From Bimastos eiseni (Eukaryota; Annelida; Clitellata; Crassiclitellata; Lumbricidae): DNA of 64,000 nt. How positions within the stretch are numbered: the stretch's first letter is position 1; each line of letters starts with the position of its first letter. The position numbers and the translations under genes were made by a program. The notes under the pieces are model-generated. The model had not been told where the DNA came from. It worked only from the letters and a program-made list of their open reading frames with translations, and did not search any database. The stretch spans positions 27,365,677 to 27,429,676 of the forward strand of contig OY365814.1 of assembly GCA_959347315.1 (NCBI GenBank). Reading direction: 5' to 3'. This document shows, one piece after another, positions 46,910-57,150 of the stretch.

Positions 46910-47911
46910 CATTATACAATAATACAATACAATACAACTGTAATTTGATAATGCCCTCCTTACAGAAAGTTCAGAACTGCATCTTGAAGCCGGGCAACCA
47001 CTAAGAGCCATAGGCAGACTGGAAGAGGTAGGTTTTGAGGTTAGAGCGAAAGAGAGGTTCAGTGAGACAGTTGCGAACACGAGGAGTTAGAGAGTTCCAG
47101 ATGGAGGGACCGGCAACAGTGAATGACCGCCGGCCGAAGACAAGACGTTTACTCGGGACAACGTACTTTCCAGCAAAGGCTGATCTAAGAGAGGAACGGC
47201 CTTTAACAGAGCTGCAAAGTGCGACCATAGAGGACAGATAAGACGGCAGATGACGTGTGCGCGATCTTGTAGCAGATACGCCAGTGTAGAGAACGGAGAG
47301 CAGGTGTGATATGGTCTCGGTAGGAGAGTCCAAGGCACAGTCGTGCAGCCTGTTGTAGTATTCTAGTTAGCGGAGGCAGTGTGCATTCAGGGAGGCCATA
47401 GAGTACTGAGTTGCAGTAGTCAAGTCGCGTCAGGATAAGGCAAAGTATCAGTGTTTTTAATTATGCGGAGTCAGGAATAGAGCGAAGATGTCGGATTCTC
47501 CGGAGATGAAACAGGCATGCCCTGGAGATTGCAGCAATTTGAGGTTTGAGCGAAAGTTTTGAGTCGAGGATGACTCCAAGATCCCGGACAGTGATCGATG
47601 GAGAGAGTAGAGAAGACGAGATAGAGAGTGAGAGTTCAGCGCTCTGAGGAAGCTTAGAGGAGCGGTCAAACCAGATGAGTTCGGATTTGCCCGGGTTAAG
47701 TTTGAGACGCATAGACAGACTTCATCGCATGATGTCGTCAATGCAGGCACGAAGTCGCTCTGTAGCATTTGCAACCTCGTTTAGTCGCAAATGTACATAG
47801 AGTTGAGTGTCATCAGCATAGAGGTGGATTTCCACGCCGTGGCGAGAAGCGGTGGCTGAGAGTGCCATTCTCCAACGTCAAATTACATTTGTATTGTATT
47901 ATTGTATAATG
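46910..47911 (-). mobile_element. LINE RT fragment flanked by inverted copies of its 3' tail
   Basis: Read on the minus strand, a non-LTR reverse transcriptase starts just before the catalytic motif HLYADDTQLYV (YADD at 47820-47809). It continues through RLKLNPGKSELIWF, VRDLGVILDSKLS, TRLDYCNSVLYGLP, DHITPALRSLHW, then AGPSIWNSL and LKTYLFQSAYGS near the C-terminus. An in-frame TGA (47724-47722), a TAA after IPDSA and at least one frameshift show decay. The order and wording fit the Jockey/CR1/L2 assemblage. The 3' end is CAAATTACAGTTGTATTGTA plus pentamers (46947-46910). A 33-bp near-copy (47879-47911) lies at the other end in opposite orientation. The endonuclease and the fingers region are missing. 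Confidence 0.85.
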
Positions 47912-48630
47912 ATTGTCTCATTTTACTGCTTAACCATCAACACAAACCCGACGAAAAGGCGTTTTCTCCCCGAAGAAATAACAACCTTTAAATAAATCCT
48001 TCCCATCCGCAACCACCTGATAGAATGTAACAGGTCAACATAATATTATTTCGGTTGGCCAAGCAATTACATTAAAACACCGTAAGATATATGTTGATGA
48101 TATCCTGAAAGCGACTATCAGATTCTGGTCTCAAATTAGTGTTCTGACATCCGCTTAATATTCACCTTAAACATTGACCTGATTATGGCTTGATTTCGAA
48201 GCGCCATCGTTTGACTCCCTGTTCCATAGACAACGTAACAGCAGAAGTCATAAATTGCAATTTAAATTATGACGCATATGGGTTTAAGATCAAACTAGAA
48301 TAAGTGTGCTAGAAATTAATAAATATACATCAATTCAAGAGACACAATTTTTCTAGTCCGTTTCGAAAATTGGCCGGTGTTACTGCTTGCTAAAATGGTC
48401 GACTGACTGGCTTACTGACTGGCCAAGTAACTGATTGACTGGACCACACTCAAAGCGGATTACATTTTTATTATAATATGCATCAGATCAATTATAAAAA
48501 TAGCGACCTAATCGAAACTCTCAAAAGACCGCACCTGTGGCTACGTTGATGATCATGTTTATTGCAGACGCCAGTTGCATCACCTGTTAATTAAGCAAGT
48601 ACTTGCTAATGACAGATGACCTAACAATGC
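47912..48630. other. Unique AT-rich sequence without a recognised gene
   Basis: No open frame of note. Near 48400-48440, GACTGACTGGCTTACTGACTGG is a short degenerate tetramer run. Confidence 0.5.
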
Positions 48631-48639
48631 CATAAGACC

Positions 48640-48742
48640 TCGCTCTCTGTCTCTGTCTGTCTCTGTCTCTTTGTGTCTGTATGTCTGTTTGTCTGCTTGT
48701 CTGTCTGTCTGTTCCTCTGTCTCTGTCTCTCTCTCCCTTTGG
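48640..48742. repeat. (GTCT/CTCT)n microsatellite
   Basis: GTCT and CTGT tetramers with interruptions over about 100 bp. Confidence 0.85.
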
Positions 48743-48799
48743 TAATCTGTATCAGACGCAGATAAGAGTCGTGAGGAAGGAGGACACAACGCCTTCGTA

Positions 48800-49360
48800 A
48801 TATAGGTTGTCTAGAAAACCCTTCTAAGCTTCGCTGAGCTTCGACTGGCTTCGCAGTGAGCTTTGGTAAGCCGCCGTAAGCCGGGGCAAGCCGAACACCT
48901 GTGTGGCCGAAGACCTACGCCGAAAGCACGTCTCAACTATATTAAACTTGGCGTTCGGAGTACTACGACGATAGCTAATGAATCAGACCATCCGTACAGC
49001 GAGCAGCAACCCCGGTCAGGCCACAATGAAGTGAAGTCTTCGCGTCATTAGTGAGGCCCCTAAATCTCGTCGGGGCGATGAAGAAGTGGAGTTCCCTTGC
49101 GCGGAGGAGCGGTGAGAGACTGGGAGGGCGCCAACCCGCCTTCGGGGTCGGTTGCTCGAGAGATCGGTGCATGTTGCCACGGCGCCGCGAGGCAGAACGG
49201 GTGAGGCGCGGAAATTGACGTTCGTGAGGAAGAGAAATTGGCGTCGTCTCCGTTTCTGCTTCGATACCGAATGAAGATTTATCGTTCGAAGGCACAACGA
49301 ACGAGAAAGGGTATCAGGCTCTCGTTTGGCATGTATAAACAGATCCCCGAGAGAGGCGGG
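48800..49360. other. GC/CpG-richer unique stretch
   Basis: It opens with GCTTCGCTGAGCTTCGACTG and GTAAGCCGCCGTAAGCCGGG (short AAGCC/GCTTCG word repeats), then a CpG-rich body around 48900-49240. Frames of 60-130 codons exist on both strands but show no known domain. A coding exon cannot be excluded or supported. Confidence 0.35.
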
Positions 49361-49361
49361 G

Positions 49362-49800
49362 AAACAGGCAGACAGACAGACAGACAGACAGACAGGCGCA
49401 TGCATTATATAGGTCTACAGACAGACGCGAGACAAAATTTAGCACAGACATCGACATATATATGTATATATTTGAAGATGTATATATATATATTTAATTA
49501 TATGTATAATATTTGTGTGTGTAGAGACATACAGACAGATAAACAGAGGAAAGGAAAGAGAAGGACTGAGGCATTGAAAAAGACAGATATGGAGAAAGAC
49601 AGAGAGCGGCATAAACAGAGAGACAGAATAAGGAGCGAATGAGAAAGAGACAGAGGCAGACGGAGGGAAAACATGTTAAGAACACAGATCCAAAAGACAT
49701 AGGCAGAGACAGACAGATATACAGACATACAGACACACAGACTGACATAGACAGCGACTCAAAGAAAGAGACAGACAGCATACAGACAAAAATTTTACGT
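49362..49800. repeat. (GACA)n, (TA)n and degenerate GACAGA tracts
   Basis: Pure GACA at about 49366-49395, TATATATG tracts at 49458-49500, and a long degenerate CAGAGACAGACAG region to about 49790. Confidence 0.85.
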
Positions 49801-50007
49801 GAAGCGAAGTAAACAGAAGCAGAAGAAGATGCAAATTCTAGACACAGTGAATATGGTGGTTACATTGGTTAGGGTTAGCAGTGGAAACTCCCTTAGTAGG
49901 TTGGGCCAACTGTGGTCTACCACCCTACCCATTAACCAGGTCTCATACAAAGCATCTCGATGAATCCACATTCCACATAATGAAAATATAAAGCAGAATA
50001 GGGCCTA

Positions 50008-50235
50008 AATTCCGTCAAAGCCGGTCCCGAGCCCGGTTTAAAAACAAGGAGGGTTGGGGCGCGAGGTTAGCAACCTCACCCCCGTAAAAACAAAAGCGAT
50101 CGCTACAGAGACAATAAAAGGACGTCATTCCGGTACGACTTGGAGGATGCAGAAGAGACTGCTAAGGATCGTAAGGGATGGAGAGCTCTTATTGGCCAAT
50201 GTTCCAAGAGAAGCGGGTGCAACTAAGTCTAAGTA
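50008..50235 (+). pseudogene. Fragment of an RTE/related non-LTR retrotransposon
   Basis: It begins GCCGGTCCCGAGCCCGG and GGAGGGTTGGGGCGCG, with a small perfect stem GAGGTT-AGC-AACCTC (50063-50077) and CCCCGTAAAAAC. A short frame from 50137 then reads DLEDAEETAKDRKGWRALIG, QCSKRSGCN, stop, followed by AAGTCTAAGTAAGTAA, an AAGT tetramer tail. From memory, a -W--A--TAKDR--WR-LV- ending followed by AAGT repeats fits the C-terminus of RTE-like elements, while the GTCCCGAGCCCGG block fits their 5' region. Both ends together with nothing between would make this an internally deleted copy. DR1 shares the CAGTCCCAAGCC-GGATAAA-GGAGGG logic. Confidence 0.5.
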
Positions 50236-50990
50236 AGTAATAAATCCAACTTGCTACTGTTCTGCCCTCCGTAGGACAGTTAACGGAGTTAACAATTAGC
50301 TAGACTCATGACCGAATTAAATCAAAGTGCAAAATTATTTTTATAGAAATAAACACTGTAGGTCTACACTGCATCGATATAATATCACGTGACGGTACAA
50401 TATGCCGGAAAGCAGTTTACAAGCGAACAACGAACACACTGTGATAATTCTGAATAAGAGTTGTGATTTATTTCTCGTTACGGAGCGAACGTTCCGAAAA
50501 AGTGTTTTATTGGAACGCATGCGTTCCCAGGGTCCTATTGCACTGTGAGCAGTGGGAACGCAAGCACAGAGTTCCGAAAGCAGTGGGTACGCCGTTCCCA
50601 CGCGTTGTCGCCCACTTTAAACCCTGAGTTGAGTTCATTTATCTAGCGCTTTTTATTATTGCGTCATCTTCATTATCTGTCATCATCATTTATCAGTTAA
50701 TCTAATATAATTCAATTCCAATAAACGTTAAAGAACAACAGTCCTGGCGGCGGAAACTGGGTCATCGATCGTTCAACCGGTAGCATCCTCGAGGTAATGC
50801 TTTTGATCAATCATAACCATCATGATCGTAAACAAAAATAATGTTATCATCTTCATGATCGTCATCACCTGGTCATTACCAGCTGAATAATCATCATAAT
50901 CATCGACATAATCATCATTAACAATTTAATCATCTTCATCGTCAAAATAATCAATATCATCGTAATCGCTATCATCTCCATCATCATCGT
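50236..50990. other. Unique sequence with degenerate ATC/ATN tract
   Basis: From about 50650 the DNA is rich in CATCATC/AATCATC words, a decayed trinucleotide repeat. At 50515-50600, GTTCCCA/GTGGGAACG words occur in both orientations. No gene seen. Confidence 0.5.
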
Positions 50991-51148
50991 CGTTATATAT
51001 AAATATAAATATATATATGTATATATATATATATATAATATACACTGAATACTTCGGTGTGATGACATGATTGCGTGCCGTGATCTCTTTCACCAAATGA
51101 ATGCTTTATGGCGGTTGTACAGACGTACATGCGTCGACAATAAATACT

Positions 51149-51959
51149 CATCCATCCATCCATCCATCCATCCATCCATCCATCCATCCATCCATCCATC
51201 CATCCATCCATCCATCCATCCATCCATCCATCCATCCATCCATCCATCCATCCATCCATCCATCCATCCATCCATCCATCCATCCATCCATCCATCCATC
51301 CATCCATCCATCCATCCATCCATCCATCCATCCATCCATCCATCCATCCATCCATCCATCCATCCATCCATCCATCCATCCATCCATCCATCCATCCATC
51401 CATCCATCCATCCATCCATCCATCCATCCATCCATCCATCCATCCATCCATCCATCCATCCATCCATCCATCCATCCATCCATCCATCCATCCATCCATC
51501 CATCCATCCATCCATCCATCCATCCATCCATCCATCCATCCATCCATCCATCCATCCATCCATCCATCCATCCATCCATCCATCCATCCATCCATCCATC
51601 CATCCATCCATCCATCCATCCATCCATCCATCCATCCATCCATCCATCCATCCATCCATCCATCCATCCATCCATCCATCCATCCATCCATCCATCCATC
51701 CATCCATCCATCCATCCATCCATCCATCCATCCATCCATCCATCCATCCATCCATCCATCCATCCATCCATCCATCCATCCATCCATCCATCCATCCATC
51801 CATCCATCCATCCATCCATCCATCCATCCATCCATCCATCCATCCATCCATCCATCCATCCATCCATCCATCCATCCATCCATCCATCCATCCATCCATC
51901 CATCCATCCATCCATCCATCCATCCATCCATCCATCCATCCATCCATCCATCCATCCAT

Positions 51960-51985
<26 letters not shown>
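51149..51985. repeat. Uninterrupted (CATC)209 microsatellite
   Basis: I read 837 bp without a single interruption, about 209 CATC units, followed by a variant end (CGTCCATCCTTTATCCATCC). Frames on both strands stay open (His/Pro/Ser/Ile on plus, Met/Asp/Gly/Trp on minus) for over 300 codons and are not genes. It lies immediately beyond the 3' end of the LINE at 52.03-53.33 kb. Confidence 0.99.
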
Positions 51986-51993
<8 letters not shown>

Positions 51994-52029
51994 TTTATCC
52001 ATCCCTCCATAACCATAATACATATATAG

Positions 52030-53330
52030 CTGCCATATAATATAACCACAGAAACACATATTTTGCAATAACAAAGGGAGCAAGAGAGAAGAAAACCCTG
52101 AAGGGACAGTAGTCCCGCTATTAGGGTCACTCTTTTATGAGAAGGTTAAGTATACAGACGGTTGGTTGAAAGTAATGCAAAATATAAATTTATTAGGGGC
52201 CTAACTAGATACCTAAACAACAAAATTGCAAGAGACTATGAGAAATAGAAAACCGGAGAGTAGGCAAGCAATAAATTAAAACTTTTGAACATTATTAAGT
52301 AAGTAGTCATTAATTAAAAAAGCAAGCAAATTATTACGTTAGGTTGTGAACGAAAGATGGATGGTTAGCTATTCCTGATCATGGGTATAGTGTGTCTGAT
52401 ATAAAATGTTATAGCATTAGTTCGGAAGAAAATCGGCCTATACGTTTTAGACGCAGCGAACGGATTTACTTCAGATGAGTGGACGAAATAATTAGAGGAA
52501 GTTGATTTTATATGATGCCTAAACAGCAGCTCAGCAGCTTGGGAAGTTGGAATTGGTCGATATGTATTCCCAAAAATTTTGCAGAGGAAACTTTGAGAAT
52601 TGGCAGATTATTTCTAAAAAGTTGATTCGGATCAGCAGGTACCGGTTGACGGTGAGAATGAAAAAGAATATCGGGCCTATTTAGCTTTTCCTACGCTGAA
52701 GGAGAGTTTATTAGCTGTGAACCAATCATTAACGCAAATGAGCTAGCGAATCAGCAATGCAAATTTTTCATTATAAGCTTTTTAGAAAAAACAATGTTTG
52801 GATCATCTGCGAACAGTGAAAAATGTAACGAGTTTAGAGGCGCTGGGAAGGTCGTTGATGAAAGCAATATTAATAATGGGCCGAGAATCGATCCTTGAGG
52901 TACACCACACTTAATGAGTTCAAAGGTTAATGAAAAGCCATTGCATTTTACTTGTTTGTTCATCTTCGTTGAGTATCTGCTAAACCAGGAGTTGGCGATA
53001 CCTCGAATACCTAAGTTGTTTTATTTAGTTAGGAGAAGCTTATGATTGACCGTTTCGAAAGCCTTGGCAAGATCGATGAAGACACCAACAAAATATTCAT
53101 TGCGATCAATAGATGAAGATATGCTATCCTGTAAGTTTAATAGTGACATTGCGGTGGAGTGGCCTGACTGGAATCCATGTTGAAGCAAATAAAGAAGACC
53201 CTTTTTTCGATATAGTCATACAGACGTACGTACATTACTTTTTCAAGTAACTTAGATAAGCAAGGTAAAAATGGATATGGGTCTGTAGTTAGCTATATTA
53301 TCTTTGGAGCCTTGTTTATGAGATTAATAT
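52030..53330 (-). mobile_element. 5'-truncated LINE with RT core and 3' end
   Basis: On the minus strand the RT starts GSKDNIANYRPIS (about 53300-53260), then HGFQSGHSTAMSLLN, VGVFIDLAKAFETVNHKLLL (the D-AKAF catalytic block), CGVPQGSILGPL (about 52909-52874) and LFADDPNIVF (FADD at 52813-52802). Stops and frameshifts interrupt it, for example after HKLLLTK and after the FADD block. The remainder to 52150 is degraded. The 3' UTR at 52135-52085 carries GACCCTAATAGCGGGACTAC and TGTCCCTTCAGGG, matching the stem in the 42.7-kb tail. No endonuclease domain remains. The family belongs to the Jockey/CR1/L2-type assemblage by motif wording. Confidence 0.85.
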
Positions 53331-53387
53331 GAAGGGAATTACTTTAGCTAATTATTTAAGACTGCACCAGTTGAGAGTGAACAATAG

Positions 53388-53495
53388 ATCCATCCATCCA
53401 TCCACCCATCTATCCACTTCTCCATTCATCCAAAAATCCATCCATCCATTCACCTATACATCCATTCAGCTTCTATCCAGCCATCTACCTGGTCA
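53388..53495. repeat. Degenerate (CATC)n next to the LINE 5' side
   Basis: CCATCCATCCATCCACCC and related words, same motif and same strand as the pure array on the opposite side of the LINE. Confidence 0.88.
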
Positions 53496-53499
53496 ACAG

Positions 53500-54104
53500 G
53501 CGAGCTATTATTTCTTAATTTTGGCTATATCATTGTCCATTAAACTAAATAAGAGGTTACCAACCTTCTCTATTGTGTCTCACCTTTTAGGAAATGTGTA
53601 TAAAATTCAAGGGACCCATATCGATGGAGAAATAGACCTCAGTATACGGACCTCTCGAGGTGGGGCAGTGCTGTTCGAGAGGAGGGTGAACAATTACTTG
53701 CCCTGTCGGTGGTTTGATTTGAAGAGGGGAATGAACGTGAGCTTGGAATGCGAGAGGTATGATTCTGGGGAGGGTGGACACAGTGGGGGTCACGTTTGCG
53801 TTTGCGCTCCCCCAAGAATAGCGTCCACGATTCGTGGGTTTTTCATCATACGGTCCACTGGACCAAGTCGGGCAAATTGCTTACGAATCGGCGGCCATCG
53901 GTCGCTAGGGGGCGTGTGCCTGACGCGCAGCAGCAGAATGTACACTCGACGATAAATATTCCCTGGCCGCGTTAGGGATTTGGACCTTGGAGAAAAACAA
54001 ACCGGGGACCTGCAGCCGATAGAAAATCGGAACGGGATCGGAGCAGAATCGGGTGTAAGCCGAACAGCGGTCAAAATGCCAAACACGTCCAGTCCGACTG
54101 TGTA
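53500..54104. other. Unique GC-richer region with open frames of unknown meaning
   Basis: A plus frame ending at 53955 reads through SLECERYDSGEGGHSGGHVC and FFIIRSTGPSRANC, and minus frames of 70-100 codons overlap it. On the minus strand CTAAAAGGTGAGAC near 53590 resembles a splice donor. I recognise no domain on either strand, so this is at most a candidate exon. Confidence 0.25.
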
Positions 54105-54120
54105 ACATGTATGTATGTTA

Positions 54121-54370
54121 CAGGCAATGTGTGATATAGGGATTTTGTAAAAATGCCTGATTTTCTAAAGTTTAGGCATTTTGTAAAATCACCCACGCAC
54201 TTGCGGTTAGGGTTGGAGTTATGGTTAGGGTCAGGTTAAGGGTCAGAGTTGAAGTTATGGTTATGGTTATGGTTATGGTCAATGTAGGGCTAGTGTGGGG
54301 TTAGTGTAGAGTCAGGGTTTTATAAATTACCTAGGCATTTTACAAAATCCCTGTTTTCACACATTGTCTG
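54121..54370. mobile_element. MITE-like element with a TTAGGG-like core
   Basis: The left end CAGGCAATGTGTGATATAGG, GATTTTGTAAAAATGCCT is complemented at the right by AGGCATTTTACAAAATCCCT and CACACATTGTCTG. The ends form an inverted repeat of about 38 bp with a few changes. The core is built from GTTAGGGTT, GGTTAAGGGTC and GTTATG hexamer-like words, a degenerate telomere-like repeat. No transposase and no clear target duplication was found. Confidence 0.7.
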
Positions 54371-54384
54371 AAACATATATATGT

Positions 54385-54525
54385 TATGTTGTACGGCGCC
54401 CTTGTAGTGGTTAGGGCCGCGTTTACGGCGCCTTATAAATCGGCGTTGTTGTGATTATTAGTTGTATTGTTATTATTATTATTATTTTTATTATTATTAT
54501 AATAATAATAATAATAATAATAATA

Positions 54526-54558
<33 letters not shown>
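54385..54558 (+). mobile_element. Short retroelement head/tail fused to a TTA microsatellite
   Basis: GGCGCCCTTGTAGTGGTTAG, GGCCGCGTTTACGGCGCC and TTATAAATCGGCGTTGTTGT are followed by TGTTATTATTATT and an ATT/AAT array. TAGTGGTTAGGGC is A-box-like and GGCGCC-TATAAAT resembles the LINE tail. It may be a SINE whose tail seeded the microsatellite. Confidence 0.4.
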
Positions 54559-54559
<1 letters not shown>

Positions 54560-55004
54560 GTGTACGCGTTTCTTATTGAGCAAGTGTCCCATTAACCTAT
54601 CGGGCAAATTGCCTCACGTATGTTTAGATGCGTGCATGATAATGCGATGTTTATGTCGGAAAAGAGATCGCAATGTGAAGGACTGTAATGGTCGTCGTGA
54701 AATTGAATGCAAATGCGATGCAAATGGGATTCGCCGATTTCCAACGTCACGCAGAGGAATGCAGCGCCAGCCGTGTCTCAATGCGATCGAGTGAGAAGAC
54801 GTGATGTAAATATGTGCAGAAGATCATTTGAGGAAGGAAAGGGGACAGCAGCTGTAACGGGGACTATACACGTGTAGGGTATATCCTACATCCAATGGAC
54901 AATCACGTTAACGACGGTCATTGACAACAACGATTCTCAATCTCTGTATGGACGAACACGAACCAGCGTATGACGTATACATGCAGGGTGGCGTTGTAAC
55001 ACGT

Positions 55005-55185
55005 AGATATATATGTATATATATATATGTATATATTTATGTATATATATATGTATATATATATGTATATATATATGTATATATATATGTATATATGTAT
55101 ATATATATATATGCATGCATACACATACATATAAAATTCTAAAACGAAGCTTGTAACTATATATATGTACACACGTACATGTATA
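55005..55185. repeat. (TA)n/(TATG)n microsatellite
   Basis: TATATATATGTA units of about 12-14 bp over 110 bp, then CATACA words. Confidence 0.93.
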
Positions 55186-55399
55186 CATGTCTGCATATAC
55201 ACATGTTATCTCTACTTGTATAAGCATACAATACGCAACATAATTACACTCAATTCAATTACGCAGCTTGTATATATAATAATATGTAGGACTACACAGA
55301 CACACGCAGGCAGACAATAATTCTGCAACACGTCCGAATATGGCATCGTATATATATATATATATATGTTTATCTTGCACCTCTCACACAACAACTCTG

Positions 55400-56290
55400 C
55401 AGAGGCGCTATATAATCTGATGGCATTTTATATGGACTATATTCTGTATACCTTTTTCTTTGTCTATGCCGATTATATCGGAGCCAATGTTTGCGTCAAT
55501 GTATGCGGTCGAGTATATATACTCATAAGAGGTTAATCCAGAGGACATTCGGAGCGTACATTGTAGCTCACTAATTCGGTCTGGGCGAAGGTTGTCACAA
55601 TTTCAATGAAGACAGCGGTTTATTATATGGCGTTGAAGCGAAAAGCGGAAATATAGAATACGGGAAAGGAAAAGCAGTGGAGGAGAGACAGGCCCATCGT
55701 ATAGAGACGAAGAAGTTATGATGCAAGTCATGAAAAGAATTCACGATCGATAGATTCTGACTACATAAACTATGATCTCGAGAAGTTTCGTTGACAATAG
55801 ACAGTGAACTTTTCCAGTGAAGGCAAGGACTGACCACGATTATTGTCCATCGTATGCAATTAATATCGTGACGGCAAAATTGCCTCATTACTAACTCCTC
55901 TGCGATTGAAAGCGGGTCACGTACTGTACCGGTTATTTCCCCATTAAAGACGACCTCCTACACTATACGCCCACAACAGCATGACCGTGTTATTTCACAG
56001 GCAGACAATCTAGCGCGAAAATCCTTTGTAATTAAAATGCTCCAATTTTAGGCTTACATGTTTTACACACCAGAGTACGGCTATGCAGTTGGTTAAATCA
56101 AGAATATACTCTCCCGCTTACTTCTCTTACTCTATCATATATCAGCCAGCGTGTGCGGTCTGATACGATGCAATACTGCAGCTGGTGTATCTTATAGTGT
56201 GACCTCCTTGCAATGTTGCGAACAAACGACCAGGCATAGGGACATCGATGTCGCTCACCAACTGTGAGTCAAGGACCTGGTCATGGGTCT
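55400..56290. other. Unique sequence without a recognised gene
   Basis: No coding or RNA signal beyond isolated open frames below 100 codons. AGGCGCTATATAATCTGATG at 55402 resembles the LINE tail motif. Confidence 0.45.
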
Positions 56291-56297
56291 GACCTTA

Positions 56298-56340
56298 AGT
56301 GGCGCTATATAAGTGTTCCGTTACAATTACAATTGCAATG
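56298..56340 (+). repeat. Retroelement tail: GGCGCTATATAAG plus TTACAA repeats
   Basis: GGCGCTATATAAGTGTTCCG is followed by TTACAATTACAATTGCAAT, a hexamer tail typical of short retroelement 3' ends. Confidence 0.65.
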
Positions 56341-56487
56341 GACCATATACACAGTCGTCATATGTGGTGTGCTCCTCCTCTCTGGAGCATTGCCATTTCA
56401 ACAACGTGTCGTCACTGGTCTCAATTCTGGGTTAGTCTTAATTAAGTCGTGAGAAAGCCGTGAGTCATCCTGAGCATTTGGGCAGTC

Positions 56488-56543
56488 TTGAAGAGGCGCT
56501 ATATCAAATTGCTGTAATAATAGCAACAATAATAAAAAATGGC

Positions 56544-56577
<34 letters not shown>

Positions 56578-56715
56578 GTAATAATAATAGGTTAATATTC
56601 TAGTCCCTAAGGTATCATGTACCTCGGAGTATTTTTAATAAAATATTAATACTAATACAAATAATAATAATAATAATAAAAATAATAAAAATAATAATAA
56701 TAATAATAACAAAAG
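56488..56715 (+). repeat. Retroelement tail running into (AAT)n
   Basis: GAGGCGCTATATCAAATTGC is followed by TGTAATAATAGCAAC and then about 13 pure AAT units (56546-56577). A second AAT/AAC block lies at 56655-56711. The tail-to-microsatellite transition is direct. Confidence 0.7.
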
Positions 56716-57084
56716 TATTATTGTGGTGTGTGTCGGCGTGTGTATCTGCGTGTGAGTGTGGCGGTGTGTGTCTTCTTCTTCGTAATAGTCGTCGTCTTCA
56801 TCACTTGAAGATCTTTTCAATTTCTCAGAGTTACTGCCATGGACGTCAACAGGTATCTCCAGTCCACTCGACAAGTACTCATCTACATATTTTCCCGCGG
56901 TCTCCATTGAAGTGTATACGTCTGCGTGTAAGTCCTCCTCAGTCGATGACGCAATTATTCAGGTCCACGAGGCTAACATACGATCGCGTCTCCTGCATGA
57001 CAGACGCCGTTAACTAAAGAAAATTAGGAACCGTACGCACTTCGTGGTTTAGTTTTAATAATTTTTAAGGCACTGGCGAATGAC

Positions 57085-57150
57085 ACGAACGAACGAACGA
57101 ACGAATGTGTAAACGGACGAATGAGTAAATGAACGAATGAGTGAACAGCT
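57085..57150. repeat. (GAAC/GAAT)n microsatellite
   Basis: CGAACGAACGAACGAATG and related tetramers. Confidence 0.88.

Noticed and set aside
50993..52130. Open frames of 300-346 codons on both strands over 51.0-52.1 kb
   Set aside because: They are translations of the (CATC)n array. A tetranucleotide repeat without a stop in any phase keeps every frame open, and both strands are open simultaneously.
53329..53955. 208-codon plus-strand open frame as a gene
   Set aside because: It starts inside the LINE fragment, runs through CATC repeats, has no recognised domain and is overlapped by minus-strand open frames of similar quality.
54191..54320. Interstitial telomere from chromosome fusion
   Set aside because: The TTAGGG-like words are degenerate, about 120 bp long and enclosed by inverted repeats, which fits a transposable unit better.
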